Below, one piece after another: positions 1 through 8,745 of a stretch of DNA of 64,000 nt; position 1 is the first letter of the stretch; every line of letters starts with the position of its first letter. The notes below the pieces were generated by a model. The model worked only from the letters and a program-made list of their open reading frames with translations. It was not told the DNA's origin and ran no database searches. The stretch is from Chloroflexota bacterium (lineage in GTDB: Bacteria; Chloroflexota; Anaerolineae; Promineifilales; Promineifilaceae). The position numbers and the translations under genes were made by a program. Location of the stretch: contig JAGNBF010000025.1 in NCBI GenBank assembly GCA_018004935.1, positions 1 through 64,000 of the forward strand, read 5' to 3'.

Positions 1-19
1 TTTGCCTATGTAAAAAATG

Positions 20-122
20 GTAACTATTCAGGTGGCACTTTTGCCAGAGAGACCCTAAAGGTTTTGATTAACATGAGGCCAGAATCACCAGAGGTCAAAA
101 CCTTTAGGGTCTGAATAGTTAC
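20..122. repeat. MITE-like element with GTAACTAT ends
   Basis: The ends are GTAACTATTCAG (20-31) and its reverse complement (111-122). An inner inverted repeat pairs 51-67 with 95-111, so the element folds into a long hairpin. It is flanked by the 8-bp direct repeat AAAAAATG at 12-19 and 123-130, as expected of a target duplication. Elements at 18019-18112 and 27371-27488 have the same ends and their own 8-bp flanking repeats. It has no coding capacity, so any movement would need a transposase encoded elsewhere. Confidence 0.8.
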
Positions 123-169
123 AAAAAATGAGTTGAACAAAAAATGAAACTTGCGCAACAATGTCGGAC

Positions 170-233
170 TCGACATTGACGGGTTTTGTTTTCACCAGAG
201 AATGCACAGCCTGGAAAGGCTGTGCTACGTCTG
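170..233 (+). repeat. dispersed repeat, copy 1
   Basis: The segment contains a small hairpin (CACAGCCT / AGGCTGTG) and is repeated in reverse orientation at 22277-22343 with only scattered differences. Both copies share a CGACATTG motif on one side and the hairpin on the other. It is non-coding. No target duplication was found. Confidence 0.6.
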
Positions 234-288
234 TCAAAATACCCAACTTTGGGACCCGGTGGCATTGCGTGGTTATCCGACAATTGGT

Positions 289-741
289 TCAGGTGTCATA
301 GTCTCCATCCCACGGCGAGTAAAACGCCATGTAGTCTCCCGGCTCTGCTATCACGTTCCATTCATCGTCGTCATCTTGAGGGGCTTGTGTGATGAGTCCA
401 AAGGTGATCCCGTTCCATTCGTGTGCAAAGGGACACACCTGAATGTTGCAGAATTTTGTATCACCAAGTTCCGCCAGCATTTGCTTTTGTACTGTCGCAA
501 CATTTCCGTCGTCTATAAGTGCATTACCCGGGAGCATGTCGGCATTGCGTTTACCCAGGTCATGGATCTTTGCGTCAATAAAAGCACCGTCTTTGTCAAA
601 CAGGTAACACGCTACGAAATCGTGGCCCCAAGGAACGAATGGTTGGGTAATGAAGAACTGACGACCATCTTTTGTCTTGCCAATCAGACTGGCGTGGTAA
701 TCGTCGTGATTGATGCGAATTCGTTTGGGTGGTTTGCTCAT
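289..741 (-). CDS. hypothetical protein (150 aa)
   Basis: I do not recognise a family. The 150-residue protein has a basic N-terminus (KPPKRIR), a mixed hydrophilic body and a very acidic C-terminal quarter with a DDDDE run. It has no signal peptide or membrane helix, so it is probably cytoplasmic. The start at 741 is chosen because an AGGAAAC motif lies about 13 bases upstream. The frame stays open to 1017, but that extension crosses a dispersed repeat (811-883) and has an unlikely composition. The gene upstream on the same strand (915-1289) is more than 170 bases away, so an operon is doubtful. Confidence 0.7.
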   Translation of the reverse strand: MSKPPKRIRINHDDYHASLIGKTKDGRQFFITQPFVPWGHDFVACYLFDKDGAFIDAKIHDLGKRNADMLPGNALIDDGNVATVQKQMLAELGDTKFCNIQVCPFAHEWNGITFGLITQAPQDDDDEWNVIAEPGDYMAFYSPWDGDYDT

Positions 742-810
742 GGCGCGACTTGTTTCCTGTAATTGGTTTGGTCGGATAACACCTTGTTTTTGGGAGATCA
801 TCACACAACG

Positions 811-883
811 AAGGGATAAAAACAGGCCAGAAGGCTGAAGTAGCAAAATTGTTGGCTCAACTATCTGGCTTTTCGTGGAGAAG
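811..883 (+). repeat. dispersed repeat, copy 1 of 2
   Basis: About 73 bases matching 5620-5695 in the same orientation, including the stretch TTGGCTCAACTATCTGGCTT. Each copy is followed by a GCGGCCGC site (894-901 and 5710-5717). At 889-908 that site is the centre of a longer perfect palindrome. It is non-coding. Confidence 0.6.
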
Positions 884-914
884 GTGAGGGGTTGCGGCCG
901 CAACCCCTTCTCCT

Positions 915-1289
915 TCACCCCTTCACATACGACAACTTCTCTGTAATCAACCCCTCCCGCACCTGAAACACATCCACCCCGCGCACATGCCCCGGTTGGC
1001 CTGCCCCATCCACCCAACTATACCGCCAACGCATGACACACTGGTACTTGAAGCCGAAAATATCTTCAATTTCGATGTGCGCCTGGGGGGATGCCTGGAA
1101 GAAATCCTGCCAAAACTGCGTGACTGCCTCTTTGCCAGAGTATCTCGTACCATCGGGGGCAGGGGATGTGTTCTCGAAGCGGCAATCCTCACTCATCAAC
1201 TGCATCAGGCCAGCCACATCATGCCGGTTGAACGCCTCATTGAATTCCATCACCACGCGGATCGCGGTTTCGATTTGGGCCATTTTCAT
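915..1289 (-). CDS. NTF2/SnoaL-like protein (124 aa)
   Basis: A small alpha+beta cone-fold protein. The opening helix (VVMEFNEAFNRHDVAGLMQLM), the following SxDCRFEN strand and the GKEAVTQFWQDFF helix are the usual pattern of the SnoaL-like/NTF2 superfamily, and the length fits. Members include small enzymes and ligand-binding proteins, so no reaction can be assigned. The start at 1289 is supported by AAGGA 9 bases upstream. A second ATG two codons later is possible. It probably acts as a soluble cytoplasmic homodimer. Neighbours give no pathway clue. Confidence 0.75.
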   Translation of the reverse strand: MKMAQIETAIRVVMEFNEAFNRHDVAGLMQLMSEDCRFENTSPAPDGTRYSGKEAVTQFWQDFFQASPQAHIEIEDIFGFKYQCVMRWRYSWVDGAGQPGHVRGVDVFQVREGLITEKLSYVKG

Positions 1290-1433
1290 GAGATAACATC
1301 CTTACAGTTATGAAAAATGCTTAAAAATACCGCAGAATCTCCACACGTCAGGTGTATCCCGGATGAGTGCGAAACCGCCCCTTTTGGCCCGGGAGAAACC
1401 GGAAAGCGCGGGGTGAGTTCATGGGATTAAAAT

Positions 1434-1544
1434 GGGTCTTCAGGATTCCGTAGGGTACGGGCAACCCTTGTGGTTGCCCTCGACGGGGCAGGCACAAGGC
1501 CAGCCCGTACATTGGGTGTCAACCCCCTGAATTCCCAAAGAGCC
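1434..1544 (+). mobile_element. MITE family A, copy 1
   Basis: A 111-bp non-coding element. It begins GGGTCTT and ends AAAGAGCC, which are imperfect terminal inverted repeats. The flanks carry GGATTAAAAT at 1424-1433 and 1545-1554. The core contains GTACGGGC and GCCCGTAC arms. Five relatives are at 10110, 11874, 26749, 38013 and 44895. Confidence 0.85.
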
Positions 1545-1559
1545 GGATTAAAATTAACT

Positions 1560-4500
1560 TCAGGTCACCAGCAACTCATGGATCGTTGCATCCCAATCCA
1601 ACGCCTCGCCCCGCTTCAATCCCGCTTCTAGTAGGGACGGGTCGAGCGCCAACTCGGCGAGTGCCTCATTTACCTGGCGTTGATGATCGTTGCTCCACGC
1701 CGGATGACGGCGTGCCAAACCGTACAGTGCCAGTGCTCGCTCAGTTTGTCCCTCTTGCTGAGCCAGATAGCCAAAGTTTTTTACAGCCGTGATCACACGG
1801 GGAGGCGTGCCAAGCTGGAGTGCCATCGCCAACCCTTCTCGCAAGCCGACACGCGCCGCACTAAACTCGCCAAGTTCGATATTGATGGTTACCAGGTTGA
1901 TGAGGTAGTGAACGATGTGATGTTGGGTGCCTAGATCACGGGCAATTGCAAGTGCCTGCCGGTAATAGTCCCGTGCCTTTACCTGGTCTTTATACCCCAC
2001 CAATACACCGAGATTGTTGAGCGCCGTCATTGCCCGTTCCCGGTTGCCCGCCTCCACGGCCAAATTGTATACTTTGTGGTACAGTCGTTCTTCCTCATCC
2101 GCACTGGCCGATGTCATCGCCAAGCGGTTGAGCGCGAATAACGTGCGTGTGACATCGCCCAGGGTACGCGCCAGGGCCACGCTTTCTGCCAAAGCGGCGC
2201 GTGCTTCCTCCAAGTTGCCCACGCGCCAGTTCACGTCCCCCAGCACATACAGGGCGCGGCACAAAGTTAAGTGGTCGCCACTCGCCCGCGCTAACGGAAT
2301 TGCCTCGGCGAGCGTTTCCTGCGCCTGCGTATAATCGCCCAGCTCGCTGGCGATCTCGCCCCACAACGCCAGTACGGCGGCACGCTCCCCATCAGCACGG
2401 GCCGCACTTCGGGCCTGCTCCAGGGCAGTACGTGCCGCTGGAAATTCGCCCAGGTAGTAATGGGCTTCAGCCAGCTTCAGCCAGCAGGTCATGTTTGGCG
2501 CGTGAACCTGACGATAAAAGCGCACGGCGTCAGTAAAAGCGCTGACCCGCATGGCCTGGTCGCCCGCTTGCGCGAAGCAACGAGCGGCTTGTGCGAGGTT
2601 GCCCGCCTTGGCGTAATGCTCCGCGATTTGGGGCAGGTATTCGTTGCGCCGCGCCCCGCTAATGCTTTCCAACCATTCTGCCACGCGTGCATGATAACCA
2701 GCACGCTCGCGTTTCAACACGGTCTCATACGCCACATCGCGCAACATCGCATGTTTGAAGCGATGTTCGTGCGTCCCGGCAAACGCGGGTTTCAGGTTCT
2801 GAAACACGAGCTCACGCTGTGCCAATGCCTCTAACCAGGCATGCAGTTCTGTCAGCGAAACCTTCTCCTGGCTTAACGCGTGCACGGCGGCATCCCAAAA
2901 TGTTCTGCCGATCACCGCCGCACGCTGAATAGCGAGGCGTTCCGCCGCAGGCAAGCTGTCGAGCCGCGCTTGCAAGATGCCGGTTAATGTTGGTGGTACA
3001 CGCAACGTTGCCAGCCGTTCCGTCTGCACCCGCCATTCGGGTTCACCGGGCAGGATCACTTTCTCGTCAATCAGCATCTTGATCAGTTCTTCAGCGTAAA
3101 ACGGATTGCCGTCGGACTGGCGCACGATCAGGTCGCGCAAGGCAAGAGGCAGGTCTGAAATGTGGCGCAAAATATTTGCTACTAACGCGATGCTGTCTGC
3201 CTCCGTGAGCGGGCGCAAATCCAGACGAACCGTCTGCCAGCCGAGGTCCCGTTCAAACAAAGTCGGACGCGCATTGGCAAGTACAAGTAGTGGGGTGTTC
3301 GCGGGCAGGTTACTCAAGACGTGCCGCAACGCCTCAATTGAGCCACGGTCAGCCCAGTGTAAGTCTTCCAGAACAAACATAACGGGTTGTGCGCTGGCGA
3401 CATTTTGGAAAAAGAGGGTGAGAAAGTGCAGGGCGATGGCGCGGATTTGGAGCGTGTCGCTCAGGATGCCACGCAGGTGGGGACTGGCGGAAAAATCCCA
3501 GCCCGCCAGATGACCGATAAAGTGCGCTTTTTCCTGGCTTTTTTCATCGGCAGGGCATAATGCCGCCATTCCGTTTTCGAGTTTGGCGCGTGCTGATTCC
3601 AGGGAATCGCTTTCCAAGATTTCAAAGCGAAACGATAATATGTCGCGCAACAGGGCAAAAGGCGTATCGCTCGAACTGGGAGTCGTGCGGCCGCGGAAGA
3701 GGTAAAAGTCTGTCCCTGATACTTCCGCCCAATGGAGAAATTCTTGCATCAGCCGCGACTTGCCCAGACCCGCATCGGCAACCACCGTCAACGCTCGTAA
3801 CACCTGACCCGCCCACACTTCTTTGCAGATGGTTTGCAATTGCGTCATCTCGGCGTCGCGCCCCACCATCTTGGTCTCTACCCCTTCTACACCGCGAATT
3901 AACATTCGGAAGGCGCGGGGTTTGGCGCGTTGGACGAGATACGTTTCCAACAACTCGGTTTTGCCCTTGACCATCAACGGCGGCTGGGCGACCACATCAA
4001 AGACGCCGCGTACCTGGCGGTAGGTGTCGTGCGCGATGAGAATACCGCCGATGGGCGCGGCGTGTTCCAGCCGCGAAGCCACGTTGACCGTGTCGCCCAT
4101 GGCGGTGTACTCATGAGTTGAGCCGACCGCGCCGAGTAACACCAGCCCGGTATTCAAGCCAATCCGCATTTGCAGGGGAAAACCCTGGGTTTCGGAAAAA
4201 TTTTGCAGGATGGTTTGCATCACCAGGGCGGCTCTGATGGCGCGTTCCGGATCATCTTCGCGGGTAGCATCGGCACCCCACAACGCCATCACCGCATCAC
4301 CAATGTGTTTGTCTATCTTGCCGCCGTGTGTGGTGATAGTGGCGTCAATTTGTTGCCACAGTATGTTCATCGTGTCGCGCATATCCTCGGCATCGAGCGT
4401 CTCAGACAGGGCGGTAAAGCCGGAGACATCGGCAAACAACACCGTGATGTGTTTGCGCCGATCCGCATTGGTGTGTGCCTGCGCTTGAAGCGCCGCCAGT

Positions 4501-4607
4501 TTTTCGCACGCTGGGGCGAGCATCGCATCTATGATGGCGTCACCTAAAACGGGTCGTTGGGATTCGAGGGCGACGATAGCTTGAGCAAGCGTTTCCAGTT
4601 CGTTCAT
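1560..4607 (-). CDS. class III adenylate/guanylate cyclase fused to AAA-type ATPase and TPR domains
   Basis: A 1015-residue cytoplasmic signalling protein. Residues about 52-230 form a class III cyclase domain. It has the metal-binding Asp60 (FADVSGF) and Asp104 (IGDAVMALWG), Lys97, and the Asn175-x3-Arg179 pair of GDTVNVASR, so catalysis is plausible. A regulatory ATPase follows, with Walker A near 277-284 (ADAGLGKS) and a Walker B-like VFVLEDLHWAD. The C-terminal half is Ala/Leu-rich TPR repeats for protein contacts. This cyclase-ATPase-TPR order is a familiar bacterial regulator layout. Substrate choice between ATP and GTP is not certain. The gene stands alone and holds only one GCGGCCGC site (3687-3694), unusually few for its length. 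Confidence 0.9.
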   Translation of the reverse strand: MNELETLAQAIVALESQRPVLGDAIIDAMLAPACEKLAALQAQAHTNADRRKHITVLFADVSGFTALSETLDAEDMRDTMNILWQQIDATITTHGGKIDKHIGDAVMALWGADATREDDPERAIRAALVMQTILQNFSETQGFPLQMRIGLNTGLVLLGAVGSTHEYTAMGDTVNVASRLEHAAPIGGILIAHDTYRQVRGVFDVVAQPPLMVKGKTELLETYLVQRAKPRAFRMLIRGVEGVETKMVGRDAEMTQLQTICKEVWAGQVLRALTVVADAGLGKSRLMQEFLHWAEVSGTDFYLFRGRTTPSSSDTPFALLRDILSFRFEILESDSLESARAKLENGMAALCPADEKSQEKAHFIGHLAGWDFSASPHLRGILSDTLQIRAIALHFLTLFFQNVASAQPVMFVLEDLHWADRGSIEALRHVLSNLPANTPLLVLANARPTLFERDLGWQTVRLDLRPLTEADSIALVANILRHISDLPLALRDLIVRQSDGNPFYAEELIKMLIDEKVILPGEPEWRVQTERLATLRVPPTLTGILQARLDSLPAAERLAIQRAAVIGRTFWDAAVHALSQEKVSLTELHAWLEALAQRELVFQNLKPAFAGTHEHRFKHAMLRDVAYETVLKRERAGYHARVAEWLESISGARRNEYLPQIAEHYAKAGNLAQAARCFAQAGDQAMRVSAFTDAVRFYRQVHAPNMTCWLKLAEAHYYLGEFPAARTALEQARSAARADGERAAVLALWGEIASELGDYTQAQETLAEAIPLARASGDHLTLCRALYVLGDVNWRVGNLEEARAALAESVALARTLGDVTRTLFALNRLAMTSASADEEERLYHKVYNLAVEAGNRERAMTALNNLGVLVGYKDQVKARDYYRQALAIARDLGTQHHIVHYLINLVTINIELGEFSAARVGLREGLAMALQLGTPPRVITAVKNFGYLAQQEGQTERALALYGLARRHPAWSNDHQRQVNEALAELALDPSLLEAGLKRGEALDWDATIHELLVT

Positions 4608-4628
4608 GCTTTGAGCAACTTTTAGGAT

Positions 4629-4811
4629 ATGGTGCGGCCGCCCGGCCGTAAAACGGGCCGGGCTATGGTTACGAAGGCCGTTGGCCTGCTGTTTTAGTCT
4701 GTAGGGCCTGGTATTGATAGCCAGACGGTCAACTGGGTTACGGGTTGGGCCATTTTTCGGGTGTGCATTTGGCGGGCAACGGTTTTAACTGTTGGTTAAA
4801 TTGAGAATTGT
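4629..4811. repeat. dispersed repeat family B, copy 1
   Basis: This block fills most of the gap between the cyclase gene and the MazEF module. It contains two inverted pieces (CGGCCGTAAAACGGGCCG and a GGCAACGG...CCGTTGG-like arm) and ends TTAAATTGAGAATTG. Related blocks are at 33097-33195, 40670-40960 and partly 20338-20460. It is non-coding. Confidence 0.6.
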
Positions 4812-4821
4812 GGGCCGTTTT

Positions 4822-5157
4822 TTATTGATCTATCAAGGTGCCAAGTTTCTGCAAAACTTCATTGAGGGTGGAAGATGGCAACTTACACACAAACTCTGCT
4901 TGTCGTGCTTTCCAATCAAGACTTTTTATCTGGTCTGACAAAATCGCGCCACCAATTTTTAAACCTTCCGGTATTAATACTTCAAAGGGATAATTTTTGA
5001 TTTGACTCGTAATCGGACATAAAATCGCCAAACCGACCTTGCCGTTATAAGCTGTCGGAGACAAAACTAACGCTGGTCTTCGCCCTGCTTGCTCATGTCC
5101 AGCTTGTGGATTGAAAGTTATCCATACAATATCACCGCGATTCGGAATGTATGCCAT
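4822..5157 (-). CDS. mazF: MazF/PemK-family endoribonuclease toxin
   Basis: A 111-residue toxin that would cleave mRNA in a sequence-specific way. It follows E. coli MazF closely: GDIVWITFNPQAGHEQAGRRP with the conserved Arg after the Gly-His-Glu-Gln region, then VLSPTAYNGK, CPITSQIKNYPFEV and LSDQIKSLDWKAR. The length equals the E. coli protein. I start it at the ATG at 5157, four bases after the antitoxin stop, because MAYIPNRGDIVWI matches family N-termini. An ATG at 5175 overlapping the antitoxin is also possible. It is the second gene of a two-gene module and is normally neutralised by MazE. No GCGGCCGC site occurs in either gene, which fits recent acquisition. Confidence 0.93.
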   Translation of the reverse strand: MAYIPNRGDIVWITFNPQAGHEQAGRRPALVLSPTAYNGKVGLAILCPITSQIKNYPFEVLIPEGLKIGGAILSDQIKSLDWKARQAEFVCKLPSSTLNEVLQKLGTLIDQ

Positions 5158-5161
5158 AGAT

Positions 5162-5404
5162 TCACCAAATTTCATTGCCTACAGCATTACCCGTATCAGT
5201 TTCGTGATGGATGTTGTCGCTATTAACGCCAGCTAACAATTTTTCCAGCGTCCAGGTGGGCGTGGATACTGGCTTGATGACAATTTGACCATCAACGAAT
5301 GAGATTTCAACAGCCGAATCATTTTCTAACTGTGCATCGCGTGCAAACGCTTTTGGAATTCTCAAGGCAAGACTATTGCCCCATTTCTGGACTTTTGTGA
5401 GCAT
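5162..5404 (-). CDS. mazE: MazE-like AbrB-fold antitoxin
   Basis: An 80-residue antitoxin. The first 45 residues (TKVQKWGNSLALRIPKAFA...VEISFVDGQIVIKP) are the swapped-hairpin AbrB/MazE DNA-binding fold. The acidic C-terminus (WTLEKLLAGVNSDNIHHETD) is the kind of tail that occupies the MazF active site. The start at 5404 has a strong AAGGAGA motif seven bases upstream. An upstream in-frame ATG would lie beyond that ribosome site and the operator palindrome. It is co-transcribed with mazF just downstream. Confidence 0.93.
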   Translation of the reverse strand: MLTKVQKWGNSLALRIPKAFARDAQLENDSAVEISFVDGQIVIKPVSTPTWTLEKLLAGVNSDNIHHETDTGNAVGNEIW

Positions 5405-5419
5405 AAGGTATCTCCTTTT

Positions 5420-5438
5420 GTATCTACAACAAAGATAC
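5420..5438 (-). promoter_or_regulatory. putative MazE autoregulatory palindrome
   Basis: GTATCT and AGATAC form an inverted repeat with a seven-base spacer directly upstream of the mazE ribosome site. MazE-type antitoxins usually repress their own operon by binding such palindromes. The assignment as operator is inference from position and symmetry. I see no clean -35/-10 pair around it. Confidence 0.4.
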
Positions 5439-5770
5439 ACTTTCCTATTCAATTCATCAAGCTCTTTCCCTCGAGAAAAGAAAATACCTGATGGGGATTA
5501 CCATGTCGCGAAGGTATTTTCTCAATATTTCGGAGCAAACAAAGCCGGAGTTTGTCGAAGGCCGTTGGTTTCGGCAGGCTCAGCCAACGTTACTGTGCTT
5601 TATTGAAAAGATACCCGTGAAGGGATAAGAAGACGACAGAAGGTTTATGGCAGAAAAATGGTTGGCTCAACTATCTGGCTTTTCGTGGAGAAGGTGGTGG
5701 GGTGGGTGCGCGGCCGCGACCCTCACCCCCGTTCTCCGCACCACCGGCCGCTCATCACCAAAAAAGAGAT
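5439..5770. repeat. intergenic repeat block between mazEF and fdrA
   Basis: No gene is seen. An element at about 5510-5615 begins GGTATTTTCTCAATA and ends with a near inverse. It contains a GTCGAAG...TTCGGCAGGCT hairpin and is related to 43077-43165. Next comes the second copy of the repeat at 811-883 (5620-5695), then a GCGGCCGC site at 5710-5717 and pyrimidine-rich sequence up to the fdrA stop. Confidence 0.55.
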
Positions 5771-7441
5771 TCACCTTTTCATCTTCGCCAGCAGAGCCAT
5801 CAACTTCTCATTGCCACCCGCCGGGGGACGCCATTCCACCTGCAACGCCTCAGCCCCTTGCCCGATGAGACTGTCGTGGAAGGATTCGACGCCGACATTT
5901 AGAGCAGAGAGAGGCGAGGAAAGGGTTATTGGTGTATTGGTGTATTGGTCATTGGTGAGGAAGTGGCGGGTGATGTGGAGTAGGGCTTCGGTGGGGTGGC
6001 GGAAGAGGGTGGCGTCTGCGGCCGCGAACGCTTCCATCTGCCTGTTTACATCCTGCGGGTCTTCGTCCGTGCCAATGATCAACACGACCACTTCCAGGTC
6101 GGGGCGGTCTTGTTTGATGACGGCGATGGCCGGGGCCAACTCCTGTGCCGGGTCGGGGTGCGCTCCTTCGCCCAGCACTACATCCAACCAGATGAGGCCG
6201 GTTTCCGGGTCGGCGGCTTCCTGACGCAAACGACGCAGGCGCAAATCATTGTCCATCATGGGGTGCAGACGCCCCTGGGTGAAAATATCCTCACCCAAAT
6301 CGAGGATGGTGTGCCCCTGGCTAACCAGCGGATCGGCCAGCTTTTGCTCGGCGGTGATGGGCACGTTGCTGAACAGAGGCGATAACACCGCCTGCAACCC
6401 TAGCACCGCTTCGTAGGCGAGGGTGCCGCCGGAGAAGAGGCCGCGGAGATAGCCGCTGGAGGCTGGCGGCTGACTGTTGGCTGTTTTGCCAGCGGCTAAC
6501 GGCTCGCGGCTCACGGCCAACTCCGCCGCTTCCGCCAACGTGGTGGCAAAAAATACATTGCCCAACTGCCGGGCGGGGGGTGGGTAGCCGATGAAGTTGA
6601 TGATGACGGGTTTGTTGATCTGTTGCGCGGCCGCGACCAATCCTGTCACCACTTGCGGTGCAGGGGGTTTGGAGATGAGCACAATCACCTCGGTGTCGGG
6701 GTCGTGGGCCAGGAACTGTAGCCCCTGGTGCGTGGTGATCGCGCCCACATCGGCCTTGAGGTCGCGGCCGCCGGTGCCGAACGCCTGGGAGATGCCGCCA
6801 CCCAGGTTGTGGATGTGGGTGCTGACCGCCTGCAAACCCGTTCCTGAAGCGGCAACCAGGCCGATGCGGCCGCGGCGCACCCGATTAGCAAACCCCAACC
6901 CCACGCCGTTGATGATGGCCGTGCCACAATCCGGCCCCATCACCAACAGACCCTTGTCACGGGCGGTCTGTTTCAGTTGAATTTCGTCGGTCAGGGTGAC
7001 GTTGTCGCTGTAGAGGAAAACGTGCTTGCCCAGGTCGAGGGCGTCACGGGCAACCCCGGCGGCAAAACGGCCCGGCACGGAGATGAGTACCCATTGGGCC
7101 TGGGGGAGTTGCTTCGCGGCCGCAGACAAACTCTTCGGGCGGAAGGTCTGATTGGTGGTGGCCCGGCGGCGTTGCAGGAGTTGGTCTACTTGAGAGAGGG
7201 CGTGGGTTGCGGCCGCGGCATCCTCTCCTTTCACCACGATCAGCAAATCATCTGCTTTGGCTGTTTTGGCCTCCGGGGTAAGCAGACCACCGGCTTCTAG
7301 TAGCTCCAGGTTGGCGGGCGTCGCCATCACCACCCCGGCATCCACCACCCCCGGCAGACCGGCCAACGCCTTCTGCAACTGCATCAACACCACCGAATCA
7401 TAATACGCCCCCGCCCGAATTTCACTTTGTGTGGCCGTCAT
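5771..7441 (-). CDS. fdrA: FdrA-like acyl-CoA synthetase/carbamoyltransferase-family protein
   Basis: A 556-residue protein resembling the alpha subunit of succinyl-CoA synthetases. It has an N-terminal FdrA-type region, a CoA-binding Rossmann segment (VLISVPGRFAAGVARDALDLGKHVFLYSDN), then MGPDCGTAIINGVGLGFAN and VAASGTGLQAVSTHI. The length matches E. coli FdrA (about 555). FdrA with YlbE and YlbF (AllF-AllG-AllH) has been linked to oxamate carbamoyltransferase in anaerobic allantoin use, but neither partner lies next to this gene. A variable linker near residue 315 (AAGKTANSQPPASSG) separates the halves. Its role here is therefore open. It is rich in GCGGCCGC sites. Confidence 0.85.
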   Translation of the reverse strand: MTATQSEIRAGAYYDSVVLMQLQKALAGLPGVVDAGVVMATPANLELLEAGGLLTPEAKTAKADDLLIVVKGEDAAAATHALSQVDQLLQRRRATTNQTFRPKSLSAAAKQLPQAQWVLISVPGRFAAGVARDALDLGKHVFLYSDNVTLTDEIQLKQTARDKGLLVMGPDCGTAIINGVGLGFANRVRRGRIGLVAASGTGLQAVSTHIHNLGGGISQAFGTGGRDLKADVGAITTHQGLQFLAHDPDTEVIVLISKPPAPQVVTGLVAAAQQINKPVIINFIGYPPPARQLGNVFFATTLAEAAELAVSREPLAAGKTANSQPPASSGYLRGLFSGGTLAYEAVLGLQAVLSPLFSNVPITAEQKLADPLVSQGHTILDLGEDIFTQGRLHPMMDNDLRLRRLRQEAADPETGLIWLDVVLGEGAHPDPAQELAPAIAVIKQDRPDLEVVVLIIGTDEDPQDVNRQMEAFAAADATLFRHPTEALLHITRHFLTNDQYTNTPITLSSPLSALNVGVESFHDSLIGQGAEALQVEWRPPAGGNEKLMALLAKMKR

Positions 7442-7456
7442 AAATACACACCTATT

Positions 7457-8302
7457 TTAATTGACACGCTGTTCCAACCAGGCAACTAACTCGTCTAACG
7501 TTTCTATTTCCAAAACATCTTCTATCAAATCACCTTGATCGATAGCATCAAGTTGGTTGAGGTGGTCCGTTATGCTTTCTAATTCGGCTTCAGTAAGCAC
7601 AAATTTCTTCCGAATTAGCTTGAGCAATATTTTGACGTTGTGATCGTGTATTAGCTCTTTGCCATCAATTGTTTCTTCTAGAGGGATTAACCGCAACATA
7701 CGTCCCAACTCCTTGTAGGTCAACCGGGCAAACTTTTGCATGACCAGTTGCGCCAGGATTGTGACCAAACGTTGTTTGAGTTCATAGCTCAATCCGGGCA
7801 ACTGTTGAATGTTATTAGCCCAGGTGATAACGTTTTGCCGGACTTCTTTTTCGCTAATCGTGACCAGCGGCCGCAATACATTTAGCACCAGTGAATCATC
7901 TGTTAATTGCTTCAGTAAATCCAGTATATCAGCGGCTACCAGCCGGGGGTCTGCTCCTTTAGCCAGAGGAGACAAAGAGCTAAACCCCGGATCGTCGGTG
8001 ATGTTCAAGTATAACACGACCGCCTGCCAGTTATCCGGTTGTTGCGGCCGCTGTTCAAAATAGGTAGCCACTTCTCGCAGGGTGCGCCAATAAATCGTGA
8101 CGTCAGGTTGTGCCTGCACTTCTAAAAAGTAGATGCGTTCACCTGCCTGTTCCGGCTCCAGAACACCATCTATCCGTTTTTCGGTTGTCTTGACCGTGAT
8201 ACTCTCAAAACGATAAGGACAGGGCGGTGTCAACTGCATCAGTTCAAAAAATGTCCAGGGAGCCGCCTGAAATAGCTCGTAAAACAAAGCATCGGATCTC
8301 AT
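7457..8302 (-). CDS. DUF2887 / Rpn-like PD-(D/E)XK protein
   Basis: A 281-residue protein starting MRSDALFYELFQAAPWTFFELM, the usual opening of DUF2887 proteins. These belong to the Rpn/transposase-related PD-(D/E)XK nuclease group. The presumed nuclease core is RIDGVLEP...IYFLEVQAQ, an Asp followed by Glu-x-Gln, then ATYFEQRP. The C-terminal half is helical and Leu/Ile rich. Relatives are multicopy in cyanobacteria and Chloroflexi, and their cellular job is not settled. Its stop is 15 bases from the fdrA start on the same strand, and the CBS gene ends three bases before its ATG, so the three may be one transcript. Confidence 0.75.
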   Translation of the reverse strand: MRSDALFYELFQAAPWTFFELMQLTPPCPYRFESITVKTTEKRIDGVLEPEQAGERIYFLEVQAQPDVTIYWRTLREVATYFEQRPQQPDNWQAVVLYLNITDDPGFSSLSPLAKGADPRLVAADILDLLKQLTDDSLVLNVLRPLVTISEKEVRQNVITWANNIQQLPGLSYELKQRLVTILAQLVMQKFARLTYKELGRMLRLIPLEETIDGKELIHDHNVKILLKLIRKKFVLTEAELESITDHLNQLDAIDQGDLIEDVLEIETLDELVAWLEQRVN

Positions 8303-8304
8303 AC

Positions 8305-8745
8305 TTAACTGTAACCACCTGTTGTGATGTAACTGGTCAACTGGTCAATGATGATGCTTTTCTCTGTCAGCATCATTTTAACCACATCGCCAATGGAAAT
8401 GACGCCCACCAGTTTACCCCCATCCATCACCGGCAGGTGGCGGATGCGTTTTTCGGTCATCAGAGAGATGCAATTTTCGACGGTATGGCTGGGAGTGACG
8501 GCAAAGACGCGGCTGGTCATGATCTCTTTGACGGGTGTGTTGGCTGAACTGCGCCCCTGGAGTACCACTTTGCGGGCGTAATCTCGTTCGGAAAGGATGC
8601 CGCGCACAAGGCCAGCTTCTAACACCAACACCGCCCCAATCCCTTTTTCGGCCATTACCTGGAGCGCACTCAAAACGGTATCATCCGGGCTAACTGCCCA
8701 CACATCTTGCCCTTTGCCTCGTAAAATATCGCTAACTGTAGCCAT
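8305..8745 (-). CDS. CBS-domain pair protein
   Basis: A 146-residue stand-alone tandem CBS protein. Each CBS copy shows the usual strand-helix pattern: TVLSALQVMAEKGIGAVLVLE...GILSERDYARKV, then HTVENCISLMTEKRIRHLPVMDGGKLVGVISIGDVVK. Such pairs bind adenosine nucleotides and report energy or redox state. The partner cannot be told. The start at 8745 is set by an AGGAGGAG motif immediately upstream. An in-frame extension to 8865 lacks a ribosome site and family similarity. The stop is three bases from the DUF2887 gene, suggesting translational coupling. Confidence 0.9.
   Translation of the reverse strand: MATVSDILRGKGQDVWAVSPDDTVLSALQVMAEKGIGAVLVLEAGLVRGILSERDYARKVVLQGRSSANTPVKEIMTSRVFAVTPSHTVENCISLMTEKRIRHLPVMDGGKLVGVISIGDVVKMMLTEKSIIIDQLTSYITTGGYS

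Noticed and set aside
151-762. Plus-strand open frame of 203 residues at the window start
   Set aside because: It overlaps the better supported minus-strand gene at 289-741 and crosses a dispersed repeat. No ribosome site.
4629-4811. An RNA gene in the gap before mazEF
   Set aside because: The stem-rich sequence is one copy of a dispersed repeat family seen in at least three other gaps.
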